From Klebsiella variicola (GTDB lineage: Bacteria; Pseudomonadota; Gammaproteobacteria; Enterobacterales; Enterobacteriaceae): DNA of 64,000 bases. This document shows positions 23,876 through 31,899 of the stretch, one piece after another. Below the pieces are notes generated by a model. The model was not told where the DNA came from. It saw only the letters and a program-made list of their open reading frames with translations, and ran no database searches. Every line of letters begins with the position of its first letter. Position 1 is the first letter of the stretch. The translations under genes were made by a program, and so were the position numbers. The stretch lies in NCBI RefSeq assembly GCF_000828055.2, contig NZ_CP010523.2, positions 5,270,001-5,334,000 of the forward strand, written 5' to 3'.

Positions 23876-26140
23876 TCAGGCGGATTCGCGCAGATTCTGC
23901 GCCGCTTGCACCATATTCGCCAGCGCGGCGCGGGTTTCCGGCCAGCCGCGAGTTTTCAGGCCGCAGTCCGGGTTAACCCACAGCCGCTCCGCCGGGATAC
24001 GCTGCGCGGCTTTTGCCAGCAGCGCTTCTATCCACTCCACGCTCGGCACGTTCGGCGAGTGAATATCATATACCCCCGGCCCGATCTCATTGGGATACTC
24101 GAACGCTTCGAACGACTCCAGCAGCTCCATATCGGACCGCGAGGTTTCAATGGTGATCACGTCGGCATCCAGCGCGGCAATGGAGTCCATGATGTCGTTG
24201 AACTCGCAATAGCACATGTGGGTGTGGATCTGCGTGTCGTCTTTGGCGACCGCAGCATTAAGGCGGAAGGCTTCCACACCCCACTGCAGATAGGAATCCC
24301 AGTCGCTGCGCTTCAGCGGTAACCCTTCGCGCAGCGCCGGCTCATCAATCTGGATGATGCCGATCCCCGCCGCTTCCAGATCCGCCACTTCATCACGCAG
24401 GGCCAGCGCAATCTGTTTCGCGATGGTTTCACGGCTGACATCTTCCCGCGGGAAGGACCAGCACAGAATGGTCACCGGTCCAGTGAGCATCCCTTTCACT
24501 GGCTTGTCGGTCAGCGACTGCGCGTACTTCGCCCAGTCGACGGTGATCGCCTGCGGACGGCTGACGTCGCCGATCACCACCGGCGGCTTCACGCAACGGG
24601 AACCATAGCTCTGCACCCAGCCGTTTTGCGTGAAGATAAAACCGTCCAGATGTTCACCGAAGTATTCCACCATGTCGTTCCGCTCGGCTTCTCCGTGCAC
24701 CAGTACGTCTAAACCTAACCGCTCCTGCTCGACGATCGCCTGCTTAATATGTTCCGCAATCCCCGTCCGATAATGACTGGCGTCAAGGTTGCCCTTTTTG
24801 AAGTCCAGGCGCAGACCGCGGATCTCCGTCGTTTGCGGGAATGACCCGATGGTGGTGGTCGGCCATTTCGGCAGGTTAAAGCGCTGGCGCTGTGCCTGCG
24901 CGCGAACCTCATAGGGGCTGGCACGCTGGCTGTCCTGAGCGGTGATCGCCGCCAGCCGTTTTTCCACTTCCGCGTTGTGCACGCGGGTCGAATGGCGACG
25001 GGCCTGGATTGGCGCGCTCCACTCGGTAATCGCCGCCGTATCGCCGCTGTTCAGCGCATCGCGCAGCAGCGCCAGCTCGCCGCATTTCTGCAGCGCGAAG
25101 GCAAACCAGCTCTTCACTTCCGCATCAAGGCGCGTCTCCACGCTCAGATCGATCGGGCTATGCAGCAGAGAACAGGATGACGCGACCCAGAGGTCGCGTT
25201 TACCGACGAGGTCTTTAATTTGCGCATACTTTTCGGTGAGATCGGCGCGCCAGACGTTGCGCCCATTGATCAGACCCGCAGACAGCAGCCAGTCGGCCGG
25301 CAGGCGGTTGTGCAGCTCGGCAACATCATCTTTGCCGTGCACCAGATCGACGTGCAGCCCCTGGACCGGTAGCGCAGCAATGGTCGCGAGATTGTCACTA
25401 ATGCCTTCAAAATAGGTGGTCAGCAGCAGTTTCACCTGGCCCTGCAGGGCGTCATAAGCCGGTTTAAAGGCCTCCAGCCACGCTGGCGGCAGCTCCAGCA
25501 CCAGCGCCGGTTCATCAATCTGCACCCACTCGATGCCGCGCTTCGCCAGTTCGGCCAGCACCTGCTGGTAAACCGGCAGGATGTCATTCAGCAGGCTCAG
25601 ACGGTCAAACGGTTCACCTTTCACTTTACCCAGCCACAGGTACGTTACCGGCCCCAGCAGCACGGGCTTGATCTTGTGGCCCAGCGCCAGCGCTTCGTCT
25701 ACTTCATCCAGCAGTTGGGTCCAGGTCAGTTTGAACTGCTGGCCCTTCACGAACTCCGGCACCATGTAGTGATAGTTGGTGTTAAACCATTTGGTCATTT
25801 CCGCAGCGGCGGCCGGTTCGCCAGTCGGCGCACGGCCGCGGCCAATGCGGAACAGGGTATCGATATCGATGGATCCGTCTTTGTTCTGATGACGAGCCGG
25901 CACGTTGCCAAGCAGCAGGCTGGTAGTCAGAACATGGTCGTACCAGGCGAAATCCCCCACCGGCAGCAGATCAACGCCCGCCTGTTTCTGCTGCTCCCAG
26001 TGGCGGGCACGCAGCTCACGGCCTACTGTCAGCAGTTCCTCGCGAGTGGCGTTGCCCGCCCAGTAGCTCTCTTGCGCTTTTTTCAGCTCGCGGCGCAGGC
26101 CAACGCGAGGAAAACCGAGGGTGTGGTTAATAATTGTCAT
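23876..26140 (-). CDS. metE: Cobalamin-independent methionine synthase
   Basis: Transfers a methyl group from 5-methyltetrahydropteroyltri-L-glutamate to homocysteine, the last step of methionine synthesis without B12. It has 754 residues (753 in E. coli). All zinc ligands are present: H641, C643, E665 and C726. H694 (YDIHSPNVP), the catalytic-base region, is also present. Two TIM-barrel halves are recognisable. It diverges from metR across 247 bp that contains MetJ boxes and an ERIC repeat. In E. coli, MetR with homocysteine activates it and MetJ-SAM represses it. Confidence 0.98.
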   Translation of the reverse strand: MTIINHTLGFPRVGLRRELKKAQESYWAGNATREELLTVGRELRARHWEQQKQAGVDLLPVGDFAWYDHVLTTSLLLGNVPARHQNKDGSIDIDTLFRIGRGRAPTGEPAAAAEMTKWFNTNYHYMVPEFVKGQQFKLTWTQLLDEVDEALALGHKIKPVLLGPVTYLWLGKVKGEPFDRLSLLNDILPVYQQVLAELAKRGIEWVQIDEPALVLELPPAWLEAFKPAYDALQGQVKLLLTTYFEGISDNLATIAALPVQGLHVDLVHGKDDVAELHNRLPADWLLSAGLINGRNVWRADLTEKYAQIKDLVGKRDLWVASSCSLLHSPIDLSVETRLDAEVKSWFAFALQKCGELALLRDALNSGDTAAITEWSAPIQARRHSTRVHNAEVEKRLAAITAQDSQRASPYEVRAQAQRQRFNLPKWPTTTIGSFPQTTEIRGLRLDFKKGNLDASHYRTGIAEHIKQAIVEQERLGLDVLVHGEAERNDMVEYFGEHLDGFIFTQNGWVQSYGSRCVKPPVVIGDVSRPQAITVDWAKYAQSLTDKPVKGMLTGPVTILCWSFPREDVSRETIAKQIALALRDEVADLEAAGIGIIQIDEPALREGLPLKRSDWDSYLQWGVEAFRLNAAVAKDDTQIHTHMCYCEFNDIMDSIAALDADVITIETSRSDMELLESFEAFEYPNEIGPGVYDIHSPNVPSVEWIEALLAKAAQRIPAERLWVNPDCGLKTRGWPETRAALANMVQAAQNLRESA

Positions 26141-26189
26141 TTTTGTTCCTCTCTTATTTCATTGAATCTGAAGAAAAACTCTAAATAGT

Positions 26190-26295
26190 TCGGCTTGCAG
26201 GAAGGCGGCAACGATGCGCATCCCCAGGAGCTTACTGAAGTAAGTGACTGGGGTAAGCGAGGCAGCCAACGCATCTGCAAGTCGAAATATGACGA
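26190..26295. repeat. ERIC (intergenic repeat unit) between metE and metR
   Basis: The core CCCCAGGAGCTTACTGAAGT and the following GACTGGGGTAAGCGA match the ERIC consensus. The element folds as nested arms: CTTGCAG/CTGCAAG (26194-26200/26275-26281), GATGCG/CGCATC (26213-26218/26270-26275), CCCCAG/CTGGGG (26222-26227/26248-26253) and CTTAC/GTAAG (26231-26235/26240-26244). It lies between the metE start and the MetJ boxes, so it is probably transcribed in the metE leader. Confidence 0.88.
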
Positions 26296-26300
26296 GTTTT

Positions 26301-26324
26301 AGACGTCCAGATGTTTACACATCC
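26301..26324. promoter_or_regulatory. Tandem MetJ operator (met boxes)
   Basis: Three adjacent octamers, AGACGTCC, AGATGTTT and ACACATCC, match AGACGTCT at 7, 6 and 5 of 8 positions. MetJ-SAM binds such tandem boxes. The array overlaps plausible divergent promoters: for metR TTTACA (26314-26319) and TACTGT (26337-26342), and for metE a TTGAGG/AATTAT pair on the minus strand. These promoter calls are tentative. Confidence 0.75.
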
Positions 26325-26375
26325 ATAATTGACAGTTACTGTATATTCCTCAAGCGCAAATTGCTCATGGCGAAG

Positions 26376-26388
26376 TGAAGGACTTTCA
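26376..26388. promoter_or_regulatory. MetR-like box overlapping the metR ribosome site
   Basis: TGAAGGACTTTCA fits the MetR consensus TGAA-N5-TTCA exactly. It covers the metR Shine-Dalgarno (AAGGA) and the first base of the start codon, so it may contribute to autoregulation. It could also be chance, because a ribosome site is expected here. Confidence 0.45.
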
Positions 26389-27341
26389 TGATCGAAATTA
26401 AACATCTGAAAACGCTGCAAGCGTTGCGGAACAGCGGTTCACTGGCGGGTGCGGCAGCGGCCCTGCACCAGACCCAGTCCGCCTTGTCTCACCAGTTCAG
26501 CGATCTGGAACAGCGCCTTGGCTTCCGTTTGTTTGTGCGTAAAAGCCAGCCACTACGCTTCACGCCGCAAGGGGAAATTCTGCTGCAGTTGGCCAATCAG
26601 GTGCTGCCGCAGATCGCTCGCGCCCTGCAGGACTGTAACGAACCACAGCAGACCCGGCTGCGCCTGGCTATCGAATGTCACAGCTGTATTCAGTGGCTGA
26701 CGCCGGCGCTGGAGAATTTCCGCGCCCGCTGGCCGCACGTGGAGGTCGACTTCCATTCCGGAGTGACCTTCGACCCGCAGCCTGCGCTGCAGCAGGGCGA
26801 ACTGGATCTGGTGATGACCTCCGATATCCTGCCGCGCAGCGGTCTGCACTACTCGCCGATGTTTGATTATGAGGTGCGTCTGGTGCTGGCGCCCGAGCAC
26901 CCGTTAGCCACGAAGACGCTGATTACGCCAGAGGACCTGGCCGCGGAAACACTGCTGATTTATCCCGTGCAGCGCGGGCGCCTCGACATCTGGCGCCATT
27001 TCCTGCAGCCGGCCGGCATCAGTCCCCAGCTGAAAAGCGTCGATAACACGCTGTTGCTGATCCAGATGGTGGCCGCAAGGATGGGCATCGCCGCGCTGCC
27101 GCACTGGGTGGTGGAAAGCTTTGAACGCCAGGGTCTGGTGGTCACCAAAACCCTGGGTGAGGGATTATGGAGCCGGTTGTACGCGGCCGTCCGCGATGGC
27201 GAACAGCGTCAACCGGTCACCGAAGCGTTTATTCGCTCTGCGCGGAACCACGCCTGCGATCATCTGCCGTTTGTCCGGAGTGCGGAGCGACCCAGCGGCG
27301 ATGGACCCACAGCGAGGCCAGGATCACCAACGCTCCGCTAA
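26388..27341 (+). CDS. metR: LysR-type regulator of methionine genes MetR
   Basis: Homocysteine-responsive LysR-type activator of metE and related genes. It has 317 residues, as in E. coli. The N-terminal winged HTH covers about 1-60 ([20 protein letters not shown]), with a dimerisation helix and a periplasmic-binding-like effector domain (about 90-300). It diverges from metE. Its last 113 bp overlap the 3' end of yigM on the opposite strand. No terminator follows its stop, which lies inside yigM. Confidence 0.97.
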   Translation: MIEIKHLKTLQALRNSGSLAGAAAALHQTQSALSHQFSDLEQRLGFRLFVRKSQPLRFTPQGEILLQLANQVLPQIARALQDCNEPQQTRLRLAIECHSCIQWLTPALENFRARWPHVEVDFHSGVTFDPQPALQQGELDLVMTSDILPRSGLHYSPMFDYEVRLVLAPEHPLATKTLITPEDLAAETLLIYPVQRGRLDIWRHFLQPAGISPQLKSVDNTLLLIQMVAARMGIAALPHWVVESFERQGLVVTKTLGEGLWSRLYAAVRDGEQRQPVTEAFIRSARNHACDHLPFVRSAERPSGDGPTARPGSPTLR

Positions 27342-28128
27342 TAAAGCTCGGCCAGTGCGGCTGCTCCTGCCAGATGGCGAGGTTTACCAGTAGACCCGCG
27401 GGGACATGGACGTTATTCATGATCCCCAGCGTGCCGGCATCCACCTGCGTGGCGCCATAGTTCCACATAAAGTAACCCAGCCCGGAAGCCACCACGCCGA
27501 GCCACACCAGCACGCTCCACTGCAGCGTGGTGGTCGGCAGCTTCTGGGGGTTGCCCAGCATAAACCACGCTGCCACCGCCACGATAAAGGCCCCGACATA
27601 AAACCAGGCAAAGGCATTGTGCTGCGGCATCGGACGTACCTCCATCAGGCGCTTGTAACCCACCATGCCGATAGCGAAGCAGAGGTTTGACAACTGCACC
27701 AGTAACAGCCCGGTCCAGAAATGATCGCTGACTTTGTCATAGCGGATAATCGCCGCCCCCAGCACCGCCAGCGCAGCACTCAGCAGATAGCCCCAGCGCA
27801 GCTTACGTCCGCTGAGCAGGTCGTAGATCAGCGTGATATACAGCGGGGTAAACACGGTAAACAGCAGAAATTCCGAAACCGTCAGATAGAGATAGGCGCG
27901 GAAAGCCAGCAGATACATGATGCCAAGCTGCATCGCGCCCACCAGCATATAGAGCACGATCGTGCGCGGAGACTGGCCGCGCGTGCGCAGGAAAGGCAGG
28001 AACACCAGCGCCGCCAGGCCCACACGCATCAGCACCGAAAAATAGCTGTCGACGCTACCGGCCAGGTATTCGCCAATCAGGCTAAAAGAAAAGGCCCACA
28101 GGATAGTGGTGATAATTAACAGCGCCAC
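27229..28128 (-). CDS. yigM: EamA-family transporter YigM (biotin transporter homologue)
   Basis: Ten-helix DMT/EamA permease of 299 residues, as in E. coli YigM, which was identified as a biotin transporter. Two EamA repeats are visible, from [15 protein letters not shown] and from [13 protein letters not shown]. The hydrophilic C-terminus (about 270-299), including [15 protein letters not shown], is encoded antisense to the end of metR, so the two coding ends constrain each other. It reads towards metR. The gap to yigL holds a hairpin with a plus-strand T tract. Confidence 0.92.
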   Translation of the reverse strand: MALLIITTILWAFSFSLIGEYLAGSVDSYFSVLMRVGLAALVFLPFLRTRGQSPRTIVLYMLVGAMQLGIMYLLAFRAYLYLTVSEFLLFTVFTPLYITLIYDLLSGRKLRWGYLLSAALAVLGAAIIRYDKVSDHFWTGLLLVQLSNLCFAIGMVGYKRLMEVRPMPQHNAFAWFYVGAFIVAVAAWFMLGNPQKLPTTTLQWSVLVWLGVVASGLGYFMWNYGATQVDAGTLGIMNNVHVPAGLLVNLAIWQEQPHWPSFISGALVILASLWVHRRWVAPHSGQTADDRRRGSAQSE

Positions 28129-28177
28129 AATGGTCGTCTCGTTGGATAAAGAACAGGCATTGTAGCGAAGAGTCAGG

Positions 28178-28217
28178 TTGACGACTGGACAGTTATTCGC
28201 CAGTCGTCAATCTTTTT
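28178..28217 (+). terminator. Plus-strand terminator between yigM and yigL
   Basis: TTGACGACTGG (28178-28188) and CCAGTCGTCAA (28200-28210) form a perfect 11-bp stem with an 11-nt loop. TCTTTTT follows on the plus strand. On the minus strand no T tract follows, so it terminates plus-strand RNA, and the nearest plus-strand gene upstream is metR. Confidence 0.75.
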
Positions 28218-29017
28218 CAGTCGAGGTATAGCTTACGCAGGTAGTGCGGGACCGCATCGTCGGCGTTACTGCCGATCACTTCCAGTTCCGGATGCAGATC
28301 CTTCAGCCGTTGATGGGCGTTGGCCATGATGCAGCCTTTGCCGGCCATCGACAGCATCTCAGCGTCGTTCATACCGTCGCCGAAGGCGATGCAATCGGCA
28401 AGAGTGTAACCGAGCATTTTCGCCACCGCCTCCAGCGCATGCCCCTTCGATACCCCACCCGCCATGACTTCCAGGCAGGTTAAGGTGGAGAAGCTGACGT
28501 TCACGCGATCGCCCCAGCGGGCGTTCATCGCCTGCTCCAGCGGCAGCAGATGCTCGTGATCCTCGCAGGTAAAGAATACTTTGCTGATCCCCTGCGGATC
28601 CAGTTCGCCCGGCTCATACAGCTTGTAGTTAAACACCGCCTCCTTGAAGAAGCGCATCTCTTCCGGACGATGGCGGTTCATATACCACTCGTCTTCCCGA
28701 TAGACGTTAGTGACGATTTTCGGGTCGTTACGCACGATCTCAAACAGGTCGGCGGCAATATCGCGGTCGAGGTTATGGGCAAAGATTTGCTGACCATCGC
28801 TATCGTGAACCCGGGCGCCGTTAGAGGTGATCATGTACGACCGGATGCCGAGATTATCGCGGATCTGCCCGACGTCGATGTAGTGACGGCCGGTGGCGAA
28901 GACGAAATTGATCCCACGGGCGGTGAGCAATTTCAGCGTCTCTTTGGCATACGGGGTCAGGAAATGATCGGGGGAAAGCAGCGTGCCGTCTAAATCAGAC
29001 GCAACAACCTGGTACAT
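28217..29017 (-). CDS. yigL: HAD-family sugar phosphatase YigL
   Basis: Cof-type HAD phosphatase of 266 residues, the E. coli length. E. coli YigL dephosphorylates pyridoxal phosphate and sugar phosphates, and helps relieve sugar-phosphate stress. Motif I DLDGTL carries D8 and D10; motif IV is GDGMNDAEML; the C2 cap lies between. It lies 44 bp after pldB. In enteric bacteria the small RNA SgrS stabilises yigL within the pldB-yigL transcript, and the same gene pairing is kept here. The small RNA pairing site was not verified. Confidence 0.96.
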   Translation of the reverse strand: MYQVVASDLDGTLLSPDHFLTPYAKETLKLLTARGINFVFATGRHYIDVGQIRDNLGIRSYMITSNGARVHDSDGQQIFAHNLDRDIAADLFEIVRNDPKIVTNVYREDEWYMNRHRPEEMRFFKEAVFNYKLYEPGELDPQGISKVFFTCEDHEHLLPLEQAMNARWGDRVNVSFSTLTCLEVMAGGVSKGHALEAVAKMLGYTLADCIAFGDGMNDAEMLSMAGKGCIMANAHQRLKDLHPELEVIGSNADDAVPHYLRKLYLD

Positions 29018-29061
29018 AAAAAAGTTAACCTCTAAGCAGGGCGACGAGCGTTATCGTCGGA

Positions 29062-30054
29062 TTAAGTATGTCGATTGAAAAACTCGACGATGGCATTGAG
29101 CGCGACTGAGCGCATAGCGTCCTTTTCAAAAAGGATCTCATGATATGCCCCTTCAATGACGAGCGGTTTACCGCCCTCACAGGGATGGCCGGCAGCGGCC
29201 CGTAATTCACAATAGCGGTCGTGCATCAGATTATCGACCACCCGCTCCTCCTCTGCCTGTAAAAGCAGCGTCGGGGCGGTATCTTTTTCCACATTCGCCA
29301 GCACTTCGTCGCTGGCCAGCATGCCCTCACGCACCCAGTGCCAGGTCGGGCCGCCAACCTGCAGTCGCGGTTCATCGGCATAGAAGCGCAGGTTGCGACT
29401 ATAGCGTTGTCGACTGTGCGTCAGCACGTTAACGGCAAAAGGCAGCGCCCGCCAGCGCCCGGTACCGATGGCATACTCTTCGCGAATGCGCTGATGGCCC
29501 TCAGCCCAGTCGAGAATATGGCGCACCATCCAGTCCGGCAATCGAATGATAATCCCGAACATCGGCGCGCAGAGCGCAATCGCATCGCAATGCGCCTGGT
29601 AACGTTGCAGAAAAAGCGTGGCAATCGCCCCGCCCATAGAGTGAGCGAGGATAAACCGTTTTCGCCAGTGTCCGGGGACCACCTGCTGCTGCCAGAGCGC
29701 CGCCAGGTCATCGACATAGTCGCTGAAGTTGACGACGTGTCCGCGGTGGGTATCAGAGAGCAGGCGGCCCGAGCGTCCCTGGCCGCGATGATCGATGATC
29801 ATCACGTCAAAGCCGCTGTGAAAGAGATCGTAGGCGACTTCGGCATACTTCACGTAGCTTTCAATGCGCCCGGGGCAAATCAGCACCAGACGATCGTTAT
29901 TTTGCGCGCAGAAGCGAACAAAGCGTACCGGTACATCATCGACGCCTTTAAATTCAGCCTCTTCGCGCTGTCGCCAGAAATCCGTCAGCGGCCCCATACT
30001 AAAGGCCGCAAACGCGTTTTCTCGTGTTTCCCAGTCCTTTTTCTGCCCAAACAT
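29062..30054 (-). CDS. pldB: Lysophospholipase L2
   Basis: Alpha/beta hydrolase that removes the acyl chain of lysophospholipids at the inner membrane. It has 330 residues (340 in E. coli). The nucleophile elbow AHSMGG is at 137-142 (S139), and a late AYHEILFE supplies the likely catalytic histidine. The IDHRGQGRSG strand is typical of the family. It is the promoter-proximal gene of pldB-yigL and diverges from rhtB across 109 bp that contain a perfect 17-bp palindrome. Confidence 0.95.
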   Translation of the reverse strand: MFGQKKDWETRENAFAAFSMGPLTDFWRQREEAEFKGVDDVPVRFVRFCAQNNDRLVLICPGRIESYVKYAEVAYDLFHSGFDVMIIDHRGQGRSGRLLSDTHRGHVVNFSDYVDDLAALWQQQVVPGHWRKRFILAHSMGGAIATLFLQRYQAHCDAIALCAPMFGIIIRLPDWMVRHILDWAEGHQRIREEYAIGTGRWRALPFAVNVLTHSRQRYSRNLRFYADEPRLQVGGPTWHWVREGMLASDEVLANVEKDTAPTLLLQAEEERVVDNLMHDRYCELRAAAGHPCEGGKPLVIEGAYHEILFEKDAMRSVALNAIVEFFNRHT

Positions 30055-30112
30055 CGGGTTTACACCCCTGTTAACCGCTGAAAATCGTTTTTTTGCCGTG
30101 TATCACACAATG

Positions 30113-30141
30113 CTGACACAATAGCGTATTGTGGCATAAAA
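30113..30141 (+). promoter_or_regulatory. rhtB promoter with palindromic operator
   Basis: A -35 CTGACA (30113-30118) and -10 ATAAAA (30136-30141) are 17 bp apart. Nearly the whole spacer is filled by CACAATA-GCG-TATTGTG (30117-30133), a perfect 7-bp palindrome with a 3-bp centre. This is the position of a steric repressor site. I do not recognise the regulator. Confidence 0.5.
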
Positions 30142-30163
30142 ACAGACAATCAGGGAGTTTCTC

Positions 30164-30784
30164 ATGACCATTGAGTGGTGGTTCGCCTACCTGCTGACAT
30201 CAATCATTCTCAGCCTGTCACCAGGTTCCGGAGCGATTAATACCATGACCACCTCCATTAACCACGGTTACCGCGGCGCGGCGGCGTCGATTGCCGGTTT
30301 GCAGACCGGGCTGGTTATTCATATCGTGCTGGTTGGTGTTGGTCTCGGCACCCTTTTCTCCCGCTCGGTGCTGGCCTTTGAAGTGCTGAAATGGGCCGGC
30401 GCGGCTTATCTTATCTGGCTGGGGATCCAGCAATGGCGGGCGGCGGGGGCGATCGACCTGAATACGCTGGCGAAGGCGCAGACGCGCGGCAAACTGTTCC
30501 AGCGCGCGGTGTTCGTGAATCTCACCAACCCCAAAAGCATTGTGTTTCTGGCCGCCCTGTTTCCGCAGTTTATCCTGCCGCACCAGCCGCAGGTGATGCA
30601 GTATCTTGTTCTGGGCGTCACCACCATTGTCGTCGATATCATTGTGATGATTGGCTATGCGACCCTGGCGCAGCGCATTTCAGCATGGATCAAAGGGCCA
30701 AAGCAGATGAAGGCGCTGAACAAAGTCTTTGGTTCGCTGTTTATGCTGGTCGGGGCGCTGCTCGCCTCCGCCCGTCACGCCTGA
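30164..30784 (+). CDS. rhtB: Homoserine/homoserine lactone efflux protein
   Basis: LysE/RhtB-family exporter of 206 residues, as in E. coli RhtB, which exports homoserine and related compounds by proton antiport. The N-terminal signature [10 protein letters not shown] near 19-28 and about six hydrophobic helices are visible, with the conserved NLTNPKS segment near 123-129. The start has GGGAG upstream. It diverges from pldB. In E. coli it faces rhtC directly; here an extra nuclease gene lies between them. Confidence 0.95.
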   Translation: MTIEWWFAYLLTSIILSLSPGSGAINTMTTSINHGYRGAAASIAGLQTGLVIHIVLVGVGLGTLFSRSVLAFEVLKWAGAAYLIWLGIQQWRAAGAIDLNTLAKAQTRGKLFQRAVFVNLTNPKSIVFLAALFPQFILPHQPQVMQYLVLGVTTIVVDIIVMIGYATLAQRISAWIKGPKQMKALNKVFGSLFMLVGALLASARHA

Positions 30785-30846
30785 ATCATGGAATCTCGCT
30801 CGCAAAGAGAGGTTTGCCGGGCGAAAAACGCGCACTCTCTGCACGA

Positions 30847-30891
30847 GCCGACACGCAAAGCGGGTAATTAATTTTTTTACCCGCTGTCGGC
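30847..30891. repeat. Two-part inverted repeat upstream of the Rpn gene
   Basis: Outer arms GCCGACA/TGTCGGC (30847-30853/30885-30891) and inner arms AGCGGGTAA/TTACCCGCT (30859-30867/30877-30885) are both perfect. A 5-nt bulge lies on the left and an A/T-rich loop (30868-30876) in the centre. It sits 55 bp before the Rpn start and 62 bp after rhtB. It could be an rhtB transcript end or an operator. No T tract follows on the plus strand. Confidence 0.65.
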
Positions 30892-30946
30892 GTTGAACCC
30901 ACCGTGTCAGGATGCCGCCAGATACGTGATTCACGGATGAACGGCG

Positions 30947-31855
30947 ATGGCGGAAACGGCGACTCCTCATGATGCGGTATTTAAAACCTTTCTCTCGCGG
31001 GTAGAGACGGCGCGCGATTTTATCGAGCTCCACCTGCCTTCGTCGTTAATACAGATCTGCAAACTGGATACCCTGCGTCTGGAATCCGGCAGCTTTCTCG
31101 AAGACGATCTCAGGCCTTACTACAGCGATATCCTTTATTCGCTGGAAACCACCCGCGGTGCGGGCTATGTCCATGTTCTGATCGAGCACCAGAGCGCACC
31201 TGATAAGCTGATGGCCTTTCGCTTAATGCGCTATGCTGTCGCCGCCATGCAGCGGCACCTGGAGAGCGGCCATAAAACGCTGCCTCTGGTTATCCCTATT
31301 CTCTTTTATCAGGGACGACGCAGCCCCTATCCCTGGTCGATGCGCTGGCTGGATAATTTTGCCGATCCTGAGACCGCCCGCCAGCTCTATAGCGGGGCGT
31401 TTCCGCTGGTCGATATCACGGTGATCCCCGACGACGACATCATGCAGCACCGCAGCATGGCAGCCCTGACGCTGGTGCAAAAGCACATCCGCCAGCGCGA
31501 TATGGCGCAATTGCTGGATAAGTTGACCCATCTCTTACTGCTGGAGCAGATGAGCGGACAACAAATCACCGTATTGGTAAACTATATGGCTCAGGCAGGA
31601 GATGCCGAGGATACTCGGACACTCTTGTACGGACTGGCACAGCGCGTGCCGCAGCATGGAGGATTACTGATGACGCTGGCGGAAACATGGCTTGCAGAAG
31701 GTATGGAGAAAGGCGTACAGCAGGGCATAAAAGAAGGTAAACACCAGGCCTTGCTGCAGGTTGCCGAAGCAATGCGCAAACGTGGTATTGATGACGCAGC
31801 TATTATGGAAATGACCGGTCTGGCTGAGGATGAGCTGCAGCGGCTTCGCCACTGA
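30947..31855 (+). CDS. Rpn-family PD-(D/E)XK nuclease / recombination-promoting putative transposase
   Basis: A 302-residue member of the Rpn (YhgA-like, formerly transposase_31) family. Relatives are DNA endonucleases that promote RecA-independent recombination, and some act as toxins in phage defence. The nuclease core shows D61 (SDILYSL) and E80-x-Q82 (VLIEHQS), followed by the FRLMRY helix. The C-terminus has the family's Gly/Lys/Gln-rich stretch EKGVQQGIKEGK. It is inserted between rhtB and rhtC, which are neighbours in E. coli, and is flanked by hairpins. There are no transposon ends or target duplications that I can see. An internal start at 31670 may give a separate C-terminal product. 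Its own ribosome site is weak (GGATGAACGGCG before the ATG). Confidence 0.9.
   Translation: MAETATPHDAVFKTFLSRVETARDFIELHLPSSLIQICKLDTLRLESGSFLEDDLRPYYSDILYSLETTRGAGYVHVLIEHQSAPDKLMAFRLMRYAVAAMQRHLESGHKTLPLVIPILFYQGRRSPYPWSMRWLDNFADPETARQLYSGAFPLVDITVIPDDDIMQHRSMAALTLVQKHIRQRDMAQLLDKLTHLLLLEQMSGQQITVLVNYMAQAGDAEDTRTLLYGLAQRVPQHGGLLMTLAETWLAEGMEKGVQQGIKEGKHQALLQVAEAMRKRGIDDAAIMEMTGLAEDELQRLRH
31670..31855 (+). CDS. Predicted intragenic C-terminal small protein of the Rpn gene (RpnS-like)
   Basis: An in-frame ATG at codon 242 of the Rpn gene is preceded by GGAGG (31658-31662) with a 7-nt spacer, much stronger than the ribosome site of the full-length gene. Translation would give a 61-residue protein starting MTLAETWLAEGMEKG. 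It contains the Gly/Lys-rich helix and an MTGLAEDELQRL helix. For E. coli Rpn genes, internal C-terminal products have been described that block the toxic full-length nuclease. This assignment rests on that precedent plus the ribosome site, not on measured expression. Confidence 0.6.
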   Translation: MTLAETWLAEGMEKGVQQGIKEGKHQALLQVAEAMRKRGIDDAAIMEMTGLAEDELQRLRH

Positions 31856-31858
31856 CAC

Positions 31859-31888
31859 TTTCCCACCCGGAAACAGCCGGGTGGGAAA
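31859..31888. terminator. Hairpin between convergent Rpn gene and rhtC
   Basis: TTTCCCACCCGG (31859-31870) and CCGGGTGGGAAA (31877-31888) form a perfect 12-bp stem with a 6-nt loop. It lies in the 44-bp gap between two converging genes. The stem ends in A:T pairs but lacks a long T tract, so it may be a weak bidirectional terminator. Confidence 0.6.
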
Positions 31889-31899
31889 CAGCATACCGG

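Noticed and set aside
26232-26420. A 62-codon minus-strand frame between metE and metR
   Set aside because: It consists of ERIC, MetJ operator and metR start sequence, with no ribosome site.
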